Assembly (NCBI GenBank): GCA_036500145.1
Contig: DASYCO010000059.1
Location: 1 to 44,975 of the forward strand
Length of the DNA stretch: 44,975 nucleotides
From: CAMAVH01 sp036500145
GTDB lineage: Bacteria > Pseudomonadota > Alphaproteobacteria > SMXQ01
Direction: 5' to 3'
A program made the position numbers and the translations under genes. Shown piece after piece: positions 8,460-15,944 of this stretch. The notes under the pieces are model-generated. The model saw nothing but the letters and a program-made list of their open reading frames with translations. It was not told where the DNA came from and made no database searches. Within the stretch, counting starts at the first letter, position 1; each line of letters starts with the position of its first letter.

Positions 8460-9200
8460 ATGCGTTCTAAGCAGGCCATTGCGGTGATCGCCGCAATTGC
8501 GATGACCGTGAGCTCCATCCCGGCAGCCTACGCCGATCCCCACGATCACGACCATGACAACGATCATGGCCACGACAACGATCATGGCCACGACCATGAT
8601 CGCGGGCGCGGCCACGGGCATGAGCATGACGACGTCTACATCGCCCCGTCGCGTACGGTGGTCGTGCACCAAGCGCCGCGGGTCGTCGTCCAGCGCAGGA
8701 CCGTGATCTACCGTGCCGGCCCGCCGCCCTGGGCCCCCGTCTATCGCCAGCCGCGCGAGACCGTCTACGTCGCGCCCTATGGCATCGACACCGGCCGCTG
8801 CAACCGCGACCAGGTCGGCGGCCTCATCGGCGCCCTGGCCGGCGGCGTGACCGGCGGGGTCGCCGGCGCGCAGTTCGGCAAGGGCAACGGCAAGGTCGCG
8901 GCCACCGTCGGCGGCGCCTTGCTCGGCGTGCTGGTCGGCGGCGCGGTCGGGCGCAGCCTGGATCGGGTGGATTATGCCTGCGCCGGCCAGGCCCTCGAAT
9001 ATGCGCCCGACAACCGGACGATCATCTGGAACAACCCCGAGACTGGCGGTCACTATCAAATGACGCCCAGCCACGCCTACGAGGACCAGGGGCGCTATTG
9101 CCGCGAATATACCTCGACCATTTCGGTCGGGGGGCAATCGCAGCAAGGCTACGGCACTGCCTGCCGCCAGCCGGACGGATCCTGGCAGATCGTCTCGTAA
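8460..9200 (+). CDS. Secreted His-rich glycine-zipper protein (17-kDa surface-antigen-like)
   Basis: A 246-residue protein with a signal peptide ending near AYA (residue 25). The mature N-terminus (about 26-60) alternates His, Asp, Gly and Asn, which suggests binding of a metal such as Zn or Ni. A Val/Arg/Pro-rich linker follows. Residues about 118-160 form a glycine-zipper double segment (GGLIGALAGGVTGGVAG and GGALLGVLVGGAVG) as in Rickettsia 17-kDa antigen family outer-membrane proteins. The C-terminal part, with three Cys, is typical of the DNRTIIWNNP-type surface-antigen domain. It is monocistronic, with a terminator at 9233-9275. The metal role is inference. Confidence 0.8.
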   Translation: MRSKQAIAVIAAIAMTVSSIPAAYADPHDHDHDNDHGHDNDHGHDHDRGRGHGHEHDDVYIAPSRTVVVHQAPRVVVQRRTVIYRAGPPPWAPVYRQPRETVYVAPYGIDTGRCNRDQVGGLIGALAGGVTGGVAGAQFGKGNGKVAATVGGALLGVLVGGAVGRSLDRVDYACAGQALEYAPDNRTIIWNNPETGGHYQMTPSHAYEDQGRYCREYTSTISVGGQSQQGYGTACRQPDGSWQIVS

Positions 9201-9232
9201 GCCCTTCGGGCGATTGCGGCATCGCGTTTTAT

Positions 9233-9275
9233 CTGGGGTTCCCAGCCTAGAGGAATGGGAATCCCAGATTTTTTT
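9233..9275 (+). terminator. Rho-independent terminator after the His-rich protein
   Basis: CTGGGGTTCCCA (9233-9244) pairs with TGGGAATCCCAG (9256-9267), a 12-bp stem with one G-U pair. A run of seven T follows (9269-9275). No gene is seen in the rest of the 9201-9497 gap. Confidence 0.85.
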
Positions 9276-9497
9276 GGGATCGCGGAACGATTCGCCGCGA
9301 AATGGCGTTTCTTTGCCATGAGTTCCCTTGCGGAGCTCCGTGCGTTAAACGGGGCTTCCGACGAAATTGTCAAAAATATTCAGCAGTTTGCCCCTGAGAG
9401 GCGGATGATTTTATGGCGCGGCTTCTGCTATCTTTGCGCCTTGCCGCCGGCTGGAGCGTCCTCCTGACCGGCTTCACCGCGAGGGTAGGATCAATAT

Positions 9498-9980
9498 ATG
9501 TCGGCTTGGGCGGGACGGGGGATCGCCTCTTTGCGTATGCCATGCTTGTGGCTGAGCGTGGCGCTCGCCTTGTCGGCCTGTGCCCTGCTCGATCCGCCGC
9601 CGCCTCCCGAGGAACCCGCGCCGCCGCCGGCGCCCGTCGTCCAGGCGCCGCCCGCGCCGGCCGTGGCGCCGCCCGTGCGCATGCCGCCGCAGCCGCCGCC
9701 GGCCAGGCCGCAGCTCGACCTGCAGAGCCTCGTCGGAGTCGGCGAGCAGGAGATCACCGCCTTGCTGGGCGATCCGCGCCAGGTGCGCAACGATCCGCCG
9801 GCCATGGTGTGGGACTATGCGGCCACCGGCTGCAGCATGAGCCTGTTCTTCTATCTCGACCTGAAGAGCCAGGACTTCCGGACCTTGGCCTACAACTTCG
9901 ATTCCGGCGGCGCGACCGACAGCGCCAAGCAAGCTTGTGTTAACCGAATTCAAGAATCCAACCGTGACCGTCGACGCTGA
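9498..9980 (+). CDS. Proline-rich lipoprotein, upstream partner of the response regulator
   Basis: A 160-residue predicted lipoprotein. The signal sequence ends in a lipobox (LSAC, Cys at about residue 28). A Pro/Ala-rich linker of about 45 residues follows, then a compact C-terminal domain (LVGVGEQEITALLGDP) that resembles the BamE/SmpA-type outer-membrane lipoprotein fold. AGGA lies seven bases before the ATG at 9498; 9537 is a possible internal start. Its last 44 bases overlap the response-regulator gene, so it may be co-expressed with the ChvI/ChvG-like pair. Function is not established. Confidence 0.75.
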   Translation: MSAWAGRGIASLRMPCLWLSVALALSACALLDPPPPPEEPAPPPAPVVQAPPAPAVAPPVRMPPQPPPARPQLDLQSLVGVGEQEITALLGDPRQVRNDPPAMVWDYAATGCSMSLFFYLDLKSQDFRTLAYNFDSGGATDSAKQACVNRIQESNRDRRR

Positions 9981-10755
9981 AACAACCACAGCCACGCCCC
10001 CCAATGGGCTAAAGGGCCATGTCGTCCTGATCGACGACGATGAGTTGTTTCGCGAGTCCCTCGAGCAGAACCTGCGCGACAGCGGCTACGACGTGCTGAC
10101 CTTCGACCGTGGCGAGCCGGCCCTGGCCTACTTCCAGGGCGGCCATGGCGCCGACCTCGTGCTGCTCGACTGGAAGATGCCGGAGATGAACGGCATCGAA
10201 GTGCTGCGCCGCCTGCGCCAGATCAACCAGGACATGCCGGTGATCTTCCTCACCGTGCTGAGCGACCAGATCTACGAAGAGGCGGCGCTGCTCAGCGGGG
10301 CCGTCGACTTCGTCGAAAAGTCCCGCAGCTTCACGATTCTGCTCAAGCGCATGGCGCTCATCCTCGGCGGCGCCAAGACCGGCCCGGGCAACGGGCAGGA
10401 GGGGGCGGCACCTGCGTCGGCCGCCGAGAAGAGCGGCACGGTCACCATCGGCCCGCTCGAGCTGAGCATCGATTCGAGCCGGGCCTTCTGGAAGAAGACC
10501 CAGGTCGACCTGACGCTCACCGAATTCGAGATCGTCCACTACATGGCGACGCATGCCGGCCAGGACGTGCGCTACCGCGAGATCTACGACATCGTGCACG
10601 GCAAGGGCTTCGTCGCCGGAGAAGGCCCCGAAGGATTCCGCGCCAACGTGCGCACCTTCATCAAGCGAATCCGCCAGAAATTCAGGACCGTCGACGCGGG
10701 CTTCGAGCAGATCGAAAACTATCCTGGATTTGGTTACCGCTGGCGCGAAGGCTGA
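9937..10755 (+). CDS. ChvI-like response regulator (receiver plus winged-helix DNA-binding domain)
   Basis: A 272-residue OmpR/ChvI-type transcription factor. The receiver domain (about 27-145) has the acidic pair in LIDDDE, phosphoacceptor D78 in LLDWKMPEMNG and the conserved lysine in VEKS. The winged-helix domain covers about 165-270 and ends in the typical YPGFGYRW. The open frame begins at GTG 9937 inside the preceding lipoprotein gene; GTG 9964 is an alternative. The histidine-kinase gene starts six bases after its stop. The ChvI assignment rests on the domain layout and on the paired kinase. Targets are not known. Confidence 0.9.
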   Translation: MLTEFKNPTVTVDAETTTATPPNGLKGHVVLIDDDELFRESLEQNLRDSGYDVLTFDRGEPALAYFQGGHGADLVLLDWKMPEMNGIEVLRRLRQINQDMPVIFLTVLSDQIYEEAALLSGAVDFVEKSRSFTILLKRMALILGGAKTGPGNGQEGAAPASAAEKSGTVTIGPLELSIDSSRAFWKKTQVDLTLTEFEIVHYMATHAGQDVRYREIYDIVHGKGFVAGEGPEGFRANVRTFIKRIRQKFRTVDAGFEQIENYPGFGYRWREG

Positions 10756-10761
10756 GTCTTG

Positions 10762-12261
10762 ATGGACGCTGTTGCGCGCCTTTCATCGTCCATCGCCGGC
10801 AAGCTCGCGCTGATTCTCATCGTCTTCATCGCCTGCCCGATCATCATCTACGGCCAGTTCCGCGACGCCGACGAGGAGAAGAACGCGCTGCTGCTGCGCT
10901 CGGTGCGCGAGCAGGGCCGGCTGATCGCCCAGGCGCTGACGCCGCTGCTTACCTCGGCCGACGCCGCCGCCCTGCCGCGCCTGCGCCAAGGGGTCGAGAA
11001 GATCGTCGAAGGCCCGCTCAAGGTCCGCCTGCTGCTGCGCCCGCAGGCCGCGGCGCCCGACAACTTCTTCTACATCGCCTCCGTGCCTCCGGTCGCCGCC
11101 GACCTCTTGCAGCGCGAGCGCCAGGAACTGCTCGACACCGGCGTGCTCGAACGGCTGCGCGGCAGCTGCGAGGGCGAGGGGCCGCTCGCGGTGCGCTACA
11201 CCAATCCGGCGGGCGAGCAGGAAGTGCTGAGCTCGGTGACGCCGATCAACACGGCGATCGGCTGCTGGGCGGTCATCACCTCGCACACTACGGCGGACTT
11301 CCTCGGCTCGTCGCTCGGCCAGCCTTACTGGCGCACCACCACCGTGCAGTGGGCGGCGGCGATCTATCTCATCATGGCGATGCTGGTCATCTCGCTGTTC
11401 CTCGGCATCTGGGGCAGCCTGCGCCGCTTCGGCCGCGTCGCCCGCGCCATCCGCCAGGACCGGCTGCGCGGCGCCTCCTTCGCGGCGCTCAACCAGGTGC
11501 CCGAGCTGCATGGCGTCGCCGTCGAGTTCGACCATCTGGTCGGCACGCTCCAGGGCTCCGCCGCGGCGATCCGCAGCGCCGCCGAGGAAAACGCCCATGC
11601 GCTGAAGACGCCGATCGCGGTCATCTCCCAGTCGCTGGAACCCTTGAAGCGCGCCGTGCCGGAAGCGGACATGCGCGGCCGGCGCGCCCTGCAGCTGATC
11701 GAGCGCTCGGTCGAGAAGCTGGACGCGCTGGTCTCCGCCGCGCGGCGCATGGACGAAGCCATCGCGGAGCTGATCAATCCGCCGCGCGAGCCGGTCGACC
11801 TCTCCATGCTGGTCAGCCGCCTGCTGACCGAATACGAGGAGAAGATGCGCGCCGCCGGCCTCAAGCTCGAGCAGCGCGTGGCGCCGGCGATGAAGGTGGT
11901 CGGCAGCGTCGAGCTGCTGGAGACCGCCATCGAGAACGTCGTCGAGAACGCGATCAGCTTCTCGCCCGCGAGCGGCACGGTGACGGTGACGCTCGCCTCC
12001 GAGGATTCCCACGCGCTCTTCACCGTGGCGGACCAGGGGCCGGGCGTCGACCCGCGCCACCTGTCGATGATCTTCGAGCGCTACTTCTCCCATCGTCCGG
12101 CGCGCGACCCCCTGGGCGCGGGCGTCGAGGGCGAGACGCACTTCGGCATCGGTCTATGGATCGTGCGGCGCAACATCGAGGCGCTCGAAGGCACGGTGAC
12201 GGTCGTCAATCGCCCGCAGGGCGGCCTCGCCATCACGATGCGCCTGCCGCTGTCGCAATAG
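10762..12261 (+). CDS. ChvG-like sensor histidine kinase
   Basis: A membrane histidine kinase of 499 residues from ATG 10762 (TTG 10759 would add one residue). A first membrane segment lies about residues 12-32, a periplasmic sensor domain about 33-198 and a second membrane segment about 199-219. A HAMP-like linker follows, then the H-box ENAHALKTP with the phosphorylated His at 279. The ATP-binding domain has the N-box ENVVENAISFSP, DQGPGVDP and GIGLWIVRRN. It is directly downstream of the ChvI-like regulator. ChvG/ChvI systems respond to acid or envelope stress in related bacteria; the signal here is unknown. Confidence 0.9.
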   Translation: MDAVARLSSSIAGKLALILIVFIACPIIIYGQFRDADEEKNALLLRSVREQGRLIAQALTPLLTSADAAALPRLRQGVEKIVEGPLKVRLLLRPQAAAPDNFFYIASVPPVAADLLQRERQELLDTGVLERLRGSCEGEGPLAVRYTNPAGEQEVLSSVTPINTAIGCWAVITSHTTADFLGSSLGQPYWRTTTVQWAAAIYLIMAMLVISLFLGIWGSLRRFGRVARAIRQDRLRGASFAALNQVPELHGVAVEFDHLVGTLQGSAAAIRSAAEENAHALKTPIAVISQSLEPLKRAVPEADMRGRRALQLIERSVEKLDALVSAARRMDEAIAELINPPREPVDLSMLVSRLLTEYEEKMRAAGLKLEQRVAPAMKVVGSVELLETAIENVVENAISFSPASGTVTVTLASEDSHALFTVADQGPGVDPRHLSMIFERYFSHRPARDPLGAGVEGETHFGIGLWIVRRNIEALEGTVTVVNRPQGGLAITMRLPLSQ

Positions 12262-12456
12262 CGGCTGCGACGATTCCATTTTATTAAATTATTTCAATAA
12301 ATTACTTCGCATTTTCCGGCTATGTCACGGGGCGATGACACAACTTTGCCCCAACGTTGCCGCAACATCGCCCACGGGCTCTCGATTAGTTTTTCCGCTG
12401 AGGCTGGGGGATGGTTCTCCTTGGCCGCCAGTCAGGACATCGGAGCGCCGAGCAAG
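12262..12456 (+). other. AT-rich intergenic region
   Basis: Between the kinase gene and the gene at 12457. Bases 12275-12318 are strikingly AT-rich for this genome (runs of ATTTTATTAAATTATTTC type). It may hold a promoter with an UP element or a nucleoid-protein site. No clear hairpin terminator is seen. Confidence 0.4.
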
Positions 12457-12915
12457 ATGCAGACACAGACTAGCGTGCCCGCCATCGAGCCCGTCATTGA
12501 AGACGCTCGCTTCCTCGACCAGGTCGAGCGCCACATCGCGCTGCTCTGTGGCCAGCGTTTCCTCCGCATTTCCCTTTTCCGCCTGGAATTCGTCGGCGTC
12601 GCCGCCGCCGAGATCGGTCCGCGCGCACGCCGTGCGCTGCGCTCGTTCGGCCTCGTCGGCATCCTGCCTGACGGCAACCTCGGCCTGCTCTACGTCGGCC
12701 CGCGTCCTGCCGGCCAGGAGGACATGGACGTCGAGCGCGTCGTGACGGACAAGCTCAATCATGAACTGGCGCGCACCGCGCCATCCGACGCGCGGCTGCT
12801 CTCTGTCACCGCGTCGCATCGCTGGGCCGACGAGATCAACGGCGCCGGCGAACTGATCGACGAAGCGGTGTTCTCCGCTGCGATGAGCGCGTCCCTGATG
12901 CGCAAGGCGTCGTGA
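12457..12915 (+). CDS. Uncharacterised cytoplasmic protein
   Basis: Not recognised. From ATG 12457 it encodes 152 residues without signal peptide or membrane segment; the open frame extends to 12322, but homology-neutral features favour the inner start (GGAG upstream). It is an alpha/beta-looking sequence with a repeated hydrophobic pattern (RISLFRLEFVGV, SFGLVGILPDGNLGLLYVG). This is faintly like one half of a degenerate GGDEF-type fold, but no signature motif is present. It follows the two-component genes and precedes a secreted small protein. Confidence 0.65.
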   Translation: MQTQTSVPAIEPVIEDARFLDQVERHIALLCGQRFLRISLFRLEFVGVAAAEIGPRARRALRSFGLVGILPDGNLGLLYVGPRPAGQEDMDVERVVTDKLNHELARTAPSDARLLSVTASHRWADEINGAGELIDEAVFSAAMSASLMRKAS

Positions 12916-13015
12916 TGGAAAGCGCCCAAGCGGTACCGCCGGAAGAGCGGTCGGCCCACTTGGCCAGATGAACCGTGGCTTGATGAACGTAGACGTGCAG
13001 TCTGGGAGACGCGTC

Positions 13016-13459
13016 ATGGTGTGGCGGAAGACCTTCGCCGGTTCGGCGGTCGGCATGATGATCGCCGCTGTCGGCATCGCCTACGGCGGCGAGATGCAGA
13101 ATGCCAGCGTCGTGTCGGTGGGGCGTCCGGCCCTGGCGGTCGGCACGACGCGCATGGCCGTCCCGCAGCTGGCCGATCAGCTGTCGCCCGGCAACCGCCT
13201 CATCGCTGAAGCGCTGTTCGCGGGCCAGGACGCGCTTGCGCCGGGCCGCGGTCCCTGGTCGCTGGAACGCATCGCGTCGTCGCGCATGGAAGGCCGCAAC
13301 TGGGGCGAGATCTTCCAGCAGATGAAAGGCGAGAATCTTTTGCGCTCGGAGACGCTCGGGCAGGTGGTGACTTGGTATCAGTACAACTATGTGACGCCGG
13401 AACCCGACACAGGCGCCATCCATTCGGATGTCGCGACTATGCCGGTGAGCGGGAACTAG
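13016..13459 (+). CDS. Uncharacterised secreted protein
   Basis: 147 residues from ATG 13016, chosen because GGGAGA lies seven bases upstream; an earlier frame-open start at 12968 has no such site. There is a signal peptide (about residues 1-23, cleavage near AYG). The mature part has no recognised domain; it contains GRNWGEIFQQMK and ends in a polar tail. GRNWGEI-type stretches occur in small secreted alphaproteobacterial proteins of unknown role. A short gap separates it from the glycine-zipper lipoprotein at 13519. Confidence 0.7.
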   Translation: MVWRKTFAGSAVGMMIAAVGIAYGGEMQNASVVSVGRPALAVGTTRMAVPQLADQLSPGNRLIAEALFAGQDALAPGRGPWSLERIASSRMEGRNWGEIFQQMKGENLLRSETLGQVVTWYQYNYVTPEPDTGAIHSDVATMPVSGN

Positions 13460-13518
13460 GCCTTCGGGGCAGCGTTTTTTAGAGCAGTAGCGACGAGCAG
13501 ATTTAAGGAGCGAAAAAA

Positions 13519-13755
13519 ATGACCACCGTTAAGAAGATGGGCGCTGTCTGCCTCATGCTGTTCGGCCTCGCGGCCTGCTCTAACATGAACAACACGCAGC
13601 AGCGTGCAGTATCGGGCGGCGCCATCGGCGCGGCCGGCGGCGCCGTGGTCGGCGCGTTGACGGGTAGCTGGGTGACAGGCGCTTTGATCGGCGCCGGCGG
13701 CGGCGCCGCGATCGGCGCTCTCACTAGCGACAAGGACGTGAGCGTGAGCAAGTAG
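13519..13755 (+). CDS. Small glycine-zipper lipoprotein (YMGG-like)
   Basis: A 78-residue lipoprotein with lipobox LAAC (Cys at about 20) and one glycine-zipper pair (GGAIGAAGGAVVGALTG and GALIGAGGGAAIGALTS, about 34-68). Such proteins insert in the outer membrane or pack as oligomers. AAGGAG (13505-13510) is an unusually strong ribosome site, so high expression is likely. Immediately downstream, with no other gene between, is the three-copy structured repeat array starting at 13768, which may be co-transcribed. Confidence 0.85.
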   Translation: MTTVKKMGAVCLMLFGLAACSNMNNTQQRAVSGGAIGAAGGAVVGALTGSWVTGALIGAGGGAAIGALTSDKDVSVSK

Positions 13756-13767
13756 CCCATGCGGAGA

Positions 13768-13840
13768 TGCTTCGTCGGCTGGCCCCCCGGCGGCTAACGG
13801 AGCAGGGCGCGGATGTCGCGACGGGCATCCGCGCCTTTTA
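13768..13840 (+). ncRNA. Repeat-array unit 1: C-rich hairpin plus terminator hairpin
   Basis: TGCTTCGT (13768-13775) pairs with ACGGAGCA (13797-13804), with one G-U, and encloses a G/C-rich inner hairpin whose loop is a run of C. The hairpin GGCGCGGATG (13806-13815) / CATCCGCGCC (13826-13835) follows, with TTTT after it. It lies in the 3' region of the lipoprotein gene at 13519, so it may be released from that transcript. Confidence 0.55.
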
Positions 13841-14116
13841 AACCGGACGAAGATCTTCAATTCTTCGTCCATCGTCGCAAGCGCGCGGCAGTTGCCGCGC
13901 GAGACGGAAATTCCGTCGGCTGGCCCCCCGGCGGCCTACGGAATGGGCGCGGATGTCGCGACGGGCATCCGCGCCTCTTAAATCAAAGGACGGTTCGCCG
14001 TCTTTCGTCGGAATGGCGCGCGCCGCGATGGCGTGCGCGACGGAAACTCCGTCGGCTGGCCCCCCGGCGGCCTACGGAGTGGGCGCGGATGTCGCGACGG
14101 GCATCCGCGCCTTTTC
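13771..14116 (+). repeat. Three direct copies of a 70-bp repeat
   Basis: Near-identical 70-bp copies at 13771-13840, 13911-13980 and 14047-14116, spaced 140 and 136 bases apart. The core contains GTCGGCTGGCCCCCCGGCGG and the terminator-like inverted repeat. No open frame of credible length crosses them; apparent frames only reflect high GC. Confidence 0.9.
13841..13980 (+). ncRNA. Repeat-array unit 2: candidate small RNA
   Basis: A 140-base unit with four helices in order: GGACGAAGA (13845-13853) / TCTTCGTCC (13862-13870); CGCGCGGC (13882-13889) / GCCGCGCG (13894-13901) inside an outer CGTC/GACG pair; ATTCCGT (13910-13916) / ACGGAAT (13938-13944) around the C-rich loop; and the terminator-like GGCGCGGATG (13946-13955) / CATCCGCGCC (13966-13975). 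The T tract after the last hairpin is weak (TCTTA). Confidence 0.6.
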
Positions 14117-14121
14117 TTTTT
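13981..14121 (+). ncRNA. Repeat-array unit 3: candidate small RNA
   Basis: Same order of helices as unit 2 but with different bases. AAGGACGG (13986-13993) / CCGTCTTT (13998-14005) closes a TTCG loop. GCGCGCGCC (14016-14024) / GGCGTGCGC (14030-14038) lies inside CGTC (14006-14009) / GACG (14039-14042). ACTCCGT (14046-14052) / ACGGAGT (14074-14080) surrounds the C-rich loop. The last hairpin is followed by a strong T tract. The structure is kept while the sequence changes, which argues for a functional RNA. Confidence 0.6.
14082..14121 (+). terminator. Terminator of the repeat array
   Basis: GGCGCGGATG (14082-14091) / CATCCGCGCC (14102-14111) followed by TTTTCTTTTT (14112-14121). It also lies between the array and the convergent gene ending at 14137. 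Confidence 0.85.
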
Positions 14122-14136
14122 GCGCGAGGCGGAAGG

Positions 14137-14610
14137 CTAGGCCCGCCGCCGGCGGGGCCCGATCCAGTGCAGCGGCGCCGTCGCCAGATCGTAGAGAAGC
14201 CAGCCGAGAACCATGCCGGCCAGGGCGCTGATCAGGCTGGCGCTGTCGAGCGGCAGGGCCGGCTGAAAGACGGCGAAGGTCGCCTTGGCGATGGCGGGGT
14301 CGGCGTCGCGCAGCAGCGTCAGCGGTCGCCACAGCGGGTCGGCCCCGGCGATGGCGTCGTAGGCTTGGCGCAGCTCCTCCACCCGCCGTTCCGCCGCCGT
14401 CACCATGGCGGCCTGCATGTCGGCCGCGACCTGGCCGAGATAGTCGCCGCTGCGCATCTTCTCCAAAGTCAGCTTCGCCTCGTCGAGATGGCCGCCGAGC
14501 CGCTGGAGATAGGCGGCGCTGAAAGCCTGCGCCTGCGAGGCGGCGAGGCCGGTCGTGGCCGCCACGGCCGTGCCGGCCAGCGAATCGAATTTGCGCAGCA
14601 GCCAGGACAT
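14137..14610 (-). CDS. DUF2937 family membrane-associated protein
   Basis: A 157-residue protein. The start at 14610 is chosen because GGAG lies nine bases upstream and the sequence then begins with the family-like MSWLLRKFDSL. A hydrophobic N-terminal segment (about 10-26) leads to AFSAAYLQRLGGHLDEA, characteristic of DUF2937. The middle is helical and charged (ERRVEELRQAY), and a C-terminal membrane segment (about 130-150) precedes a basic tail. Function of the family is unknown. It is convergent with the repeat array and divergent from the amidohydrolase gene. Confidence 0.75.
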   Translation of the reverse strand: MSWLLRKFDSLAGTAVAATTGLAASQAQAFSAAYLQRLGGHLDEAKLTLEKMRSGDYLGQVAADMQAAMVTAAERRVEELRQAYDAIAGADPLWRPLTLLRDADPAIAKATFAVFQPALPLDSASLISALAGMVLGWLLYDLATAPLHWIGPRRRRA

Positions 14611-14795
14611 GAACGCCGTCTCCGTCATGGTTCCGTCGTGGTTCCGTCGCGCCGGTGGCGGCGCTCGGGCGATTGTGGCACCTTCGGCCGTCGCGATGAA
14701 CGCCCGAAGAGTGAACGCCCGAAACATGGCGTCCCGAAGGCGAAGCAGGGGGAATGGATGTCGACGGACCAGCGGACCGGCGTGGCTTGCGCCCG

Positions 14796-15869
14796 ATGAT
14801 GAAGATCGACTGCGACAGCCATTACTGGCCCATCGATTTCCTCGAGCGCGTGGACCATCCCGGCAAGGGACGCATCGAGCGCGAGGACGAGGCCACCGTC
14901 AGCTTCTATCGCGACGGCGAGCTGATCCAGCGCTTCCGCAGCACGCGTTGGGACTTGGCGCAGCGCAAGGCGGCGATGGACAAGGAAGGCTTCGACGCCC
15001 AAGTCCTGCTGCCCGACAGCCTGCCGTTCCTCTACGAGATCAACCACAGCCTCGGGCCGCGCCTGGCCACGGCCTACAACGACCATCTGGCCGCCGCGAT
15101 CGCCGGCGAGCCGCGCTTCATCGGCGCGAGCTGGATCTACCTGCCCGACATGGACGCGGCGCTGGCCGAGCTGCAGCGCGCCGCCGCGCTGGGCCTGCGC
15201 GCCGTGAAGCTCAGCGGCGGCTTCGCCGACGAGGACCTCGACGGCGAGGCCCTCTGGCCGCTCTACGAGGCGGCGGAGGCGCTCGACATTCCGCTCCTGT
15301 TCCATCCCATCGAGCGCGCCTTCGAGGACCAGACCGGCCATCCCTGGCTGATCGGCGCCCAGCGCGACGCCGGCATGCGCTTCCTCGCCACAACGCTCGG
15401 CTTTCCTTTCACCTACATGCACAGCATCGCGCGGCTGATCTACAGCGGCGCGCTCGACCGCTTCCCGAAGCTGCGCTTCGCCTTCCTGAAGGGCGGCGCC
15501 GGCTGGGTGCCGTTTCTGCGCGACCGCCTCGACCGCACGGCGGCCCATCGCGCCTTCCGCAGCCACGCGACGAAGAAGGGCCTCAAGCTGCAGCGCAGGC
15601 CGAGCGAATATTTCGACCGGCTCTACGTGGCGGCCAATGCCGACGAGCCCTATCTCGCCGACCTCGTCCGGCAGTGGCCGGAGCATCGCCTGGTCGTCGG
15701 CAGCGGCTTCGACATGCCGGACATCGGCGCGACTTGGCCGGCCACCGTCGCGGGCGTCATGGGCCAGGCAGGGCTCGACGCGCAAGACCGCGACCTGATC
15801 CTCGGCGGCAACGCCCAGCGCCTGTTCGGCCTGCCGCCAAGGCTTCACCTCGGCGCGGCGAAGCCCTGA
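14796..15869 (+). CDS. Amidohydrolase 2 family (ACMSD-like) metal-dependent hydrolase/decarboxylase
   Basis: About 357 residues from the ATG pair at 14796/14799; the frame is open from ATG 14754, but family members begin near the IDCDSHYWP motif, favouring the inner start. Visible features of the TIM-barrel amidohydrolase family are the first metal motif DCDSH, LLFHPIE in the middle, TYMHSIARLIYSGALDRFPKL, FLKGGAGWVPF, and VVGSGFDMPD near the C-terminal metal aspartate. Family members hydrolyse or decarboxylate small cyclic or aromatic acids. No neighbour points to a particular substrate. Confidence 0.85.
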   Translation: MMKIDCDSHYWPIDFLERVDHPGKGRIEREDEATVSFYRDGELIQRFRSTRWDLAQRKAAMDKEGFDAQVLLPDSLPFLYEINHSLGPRLATAYNDHLAAAIAGEPRFIGASWIYLPDMDAALAELQRAAALGLRAVKLSGGFADEDLDGEALWPLYEAAEALDIPLLFHPIERAFEDQTGHPWLIGAQRDAGMRFLATTLGFPFTYMHSIARLIYSGALDRFPKLRFAFLKGGAGWVPFLRDRLDRTAAHRAFRSHATKKGLKLQRRPSEYFDRLYVAANADEPYLADLVRQWPEHRLVVGSGFDMPDIGATWPATVAGVMGQAGLDAQDRDLILGGNAQRLFGLPPRLHLGAAKP

Positions 15870-15944
15870 ATCTCCGATGATCTATCGTCCCCGGCGGCGA
15901 GGCGGTATGATCCGGCCGCCACGTCGGGCTCAAAGGTCGCCGCG

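Noticed and set aside
9255..9467. 70-codon plus-strand frame
   Set aside because: It begins inside the terminator hairpin at 9233-9275 and has no ribosome site.
13771..14116. CRISPR array
   Set aside because: Units are 136-140 bases with long structured spacers and end in terminator hairpins; no cas genes are in the window.
13813..14799. Plus-strand frame running through the repeat array
   Set aside because: The protein would be made of the repeats (RASAPF-like copies) and cross the convergent DUF2937 gene; repeats with RNA-type covariation and terminator hairpins argue against coding.
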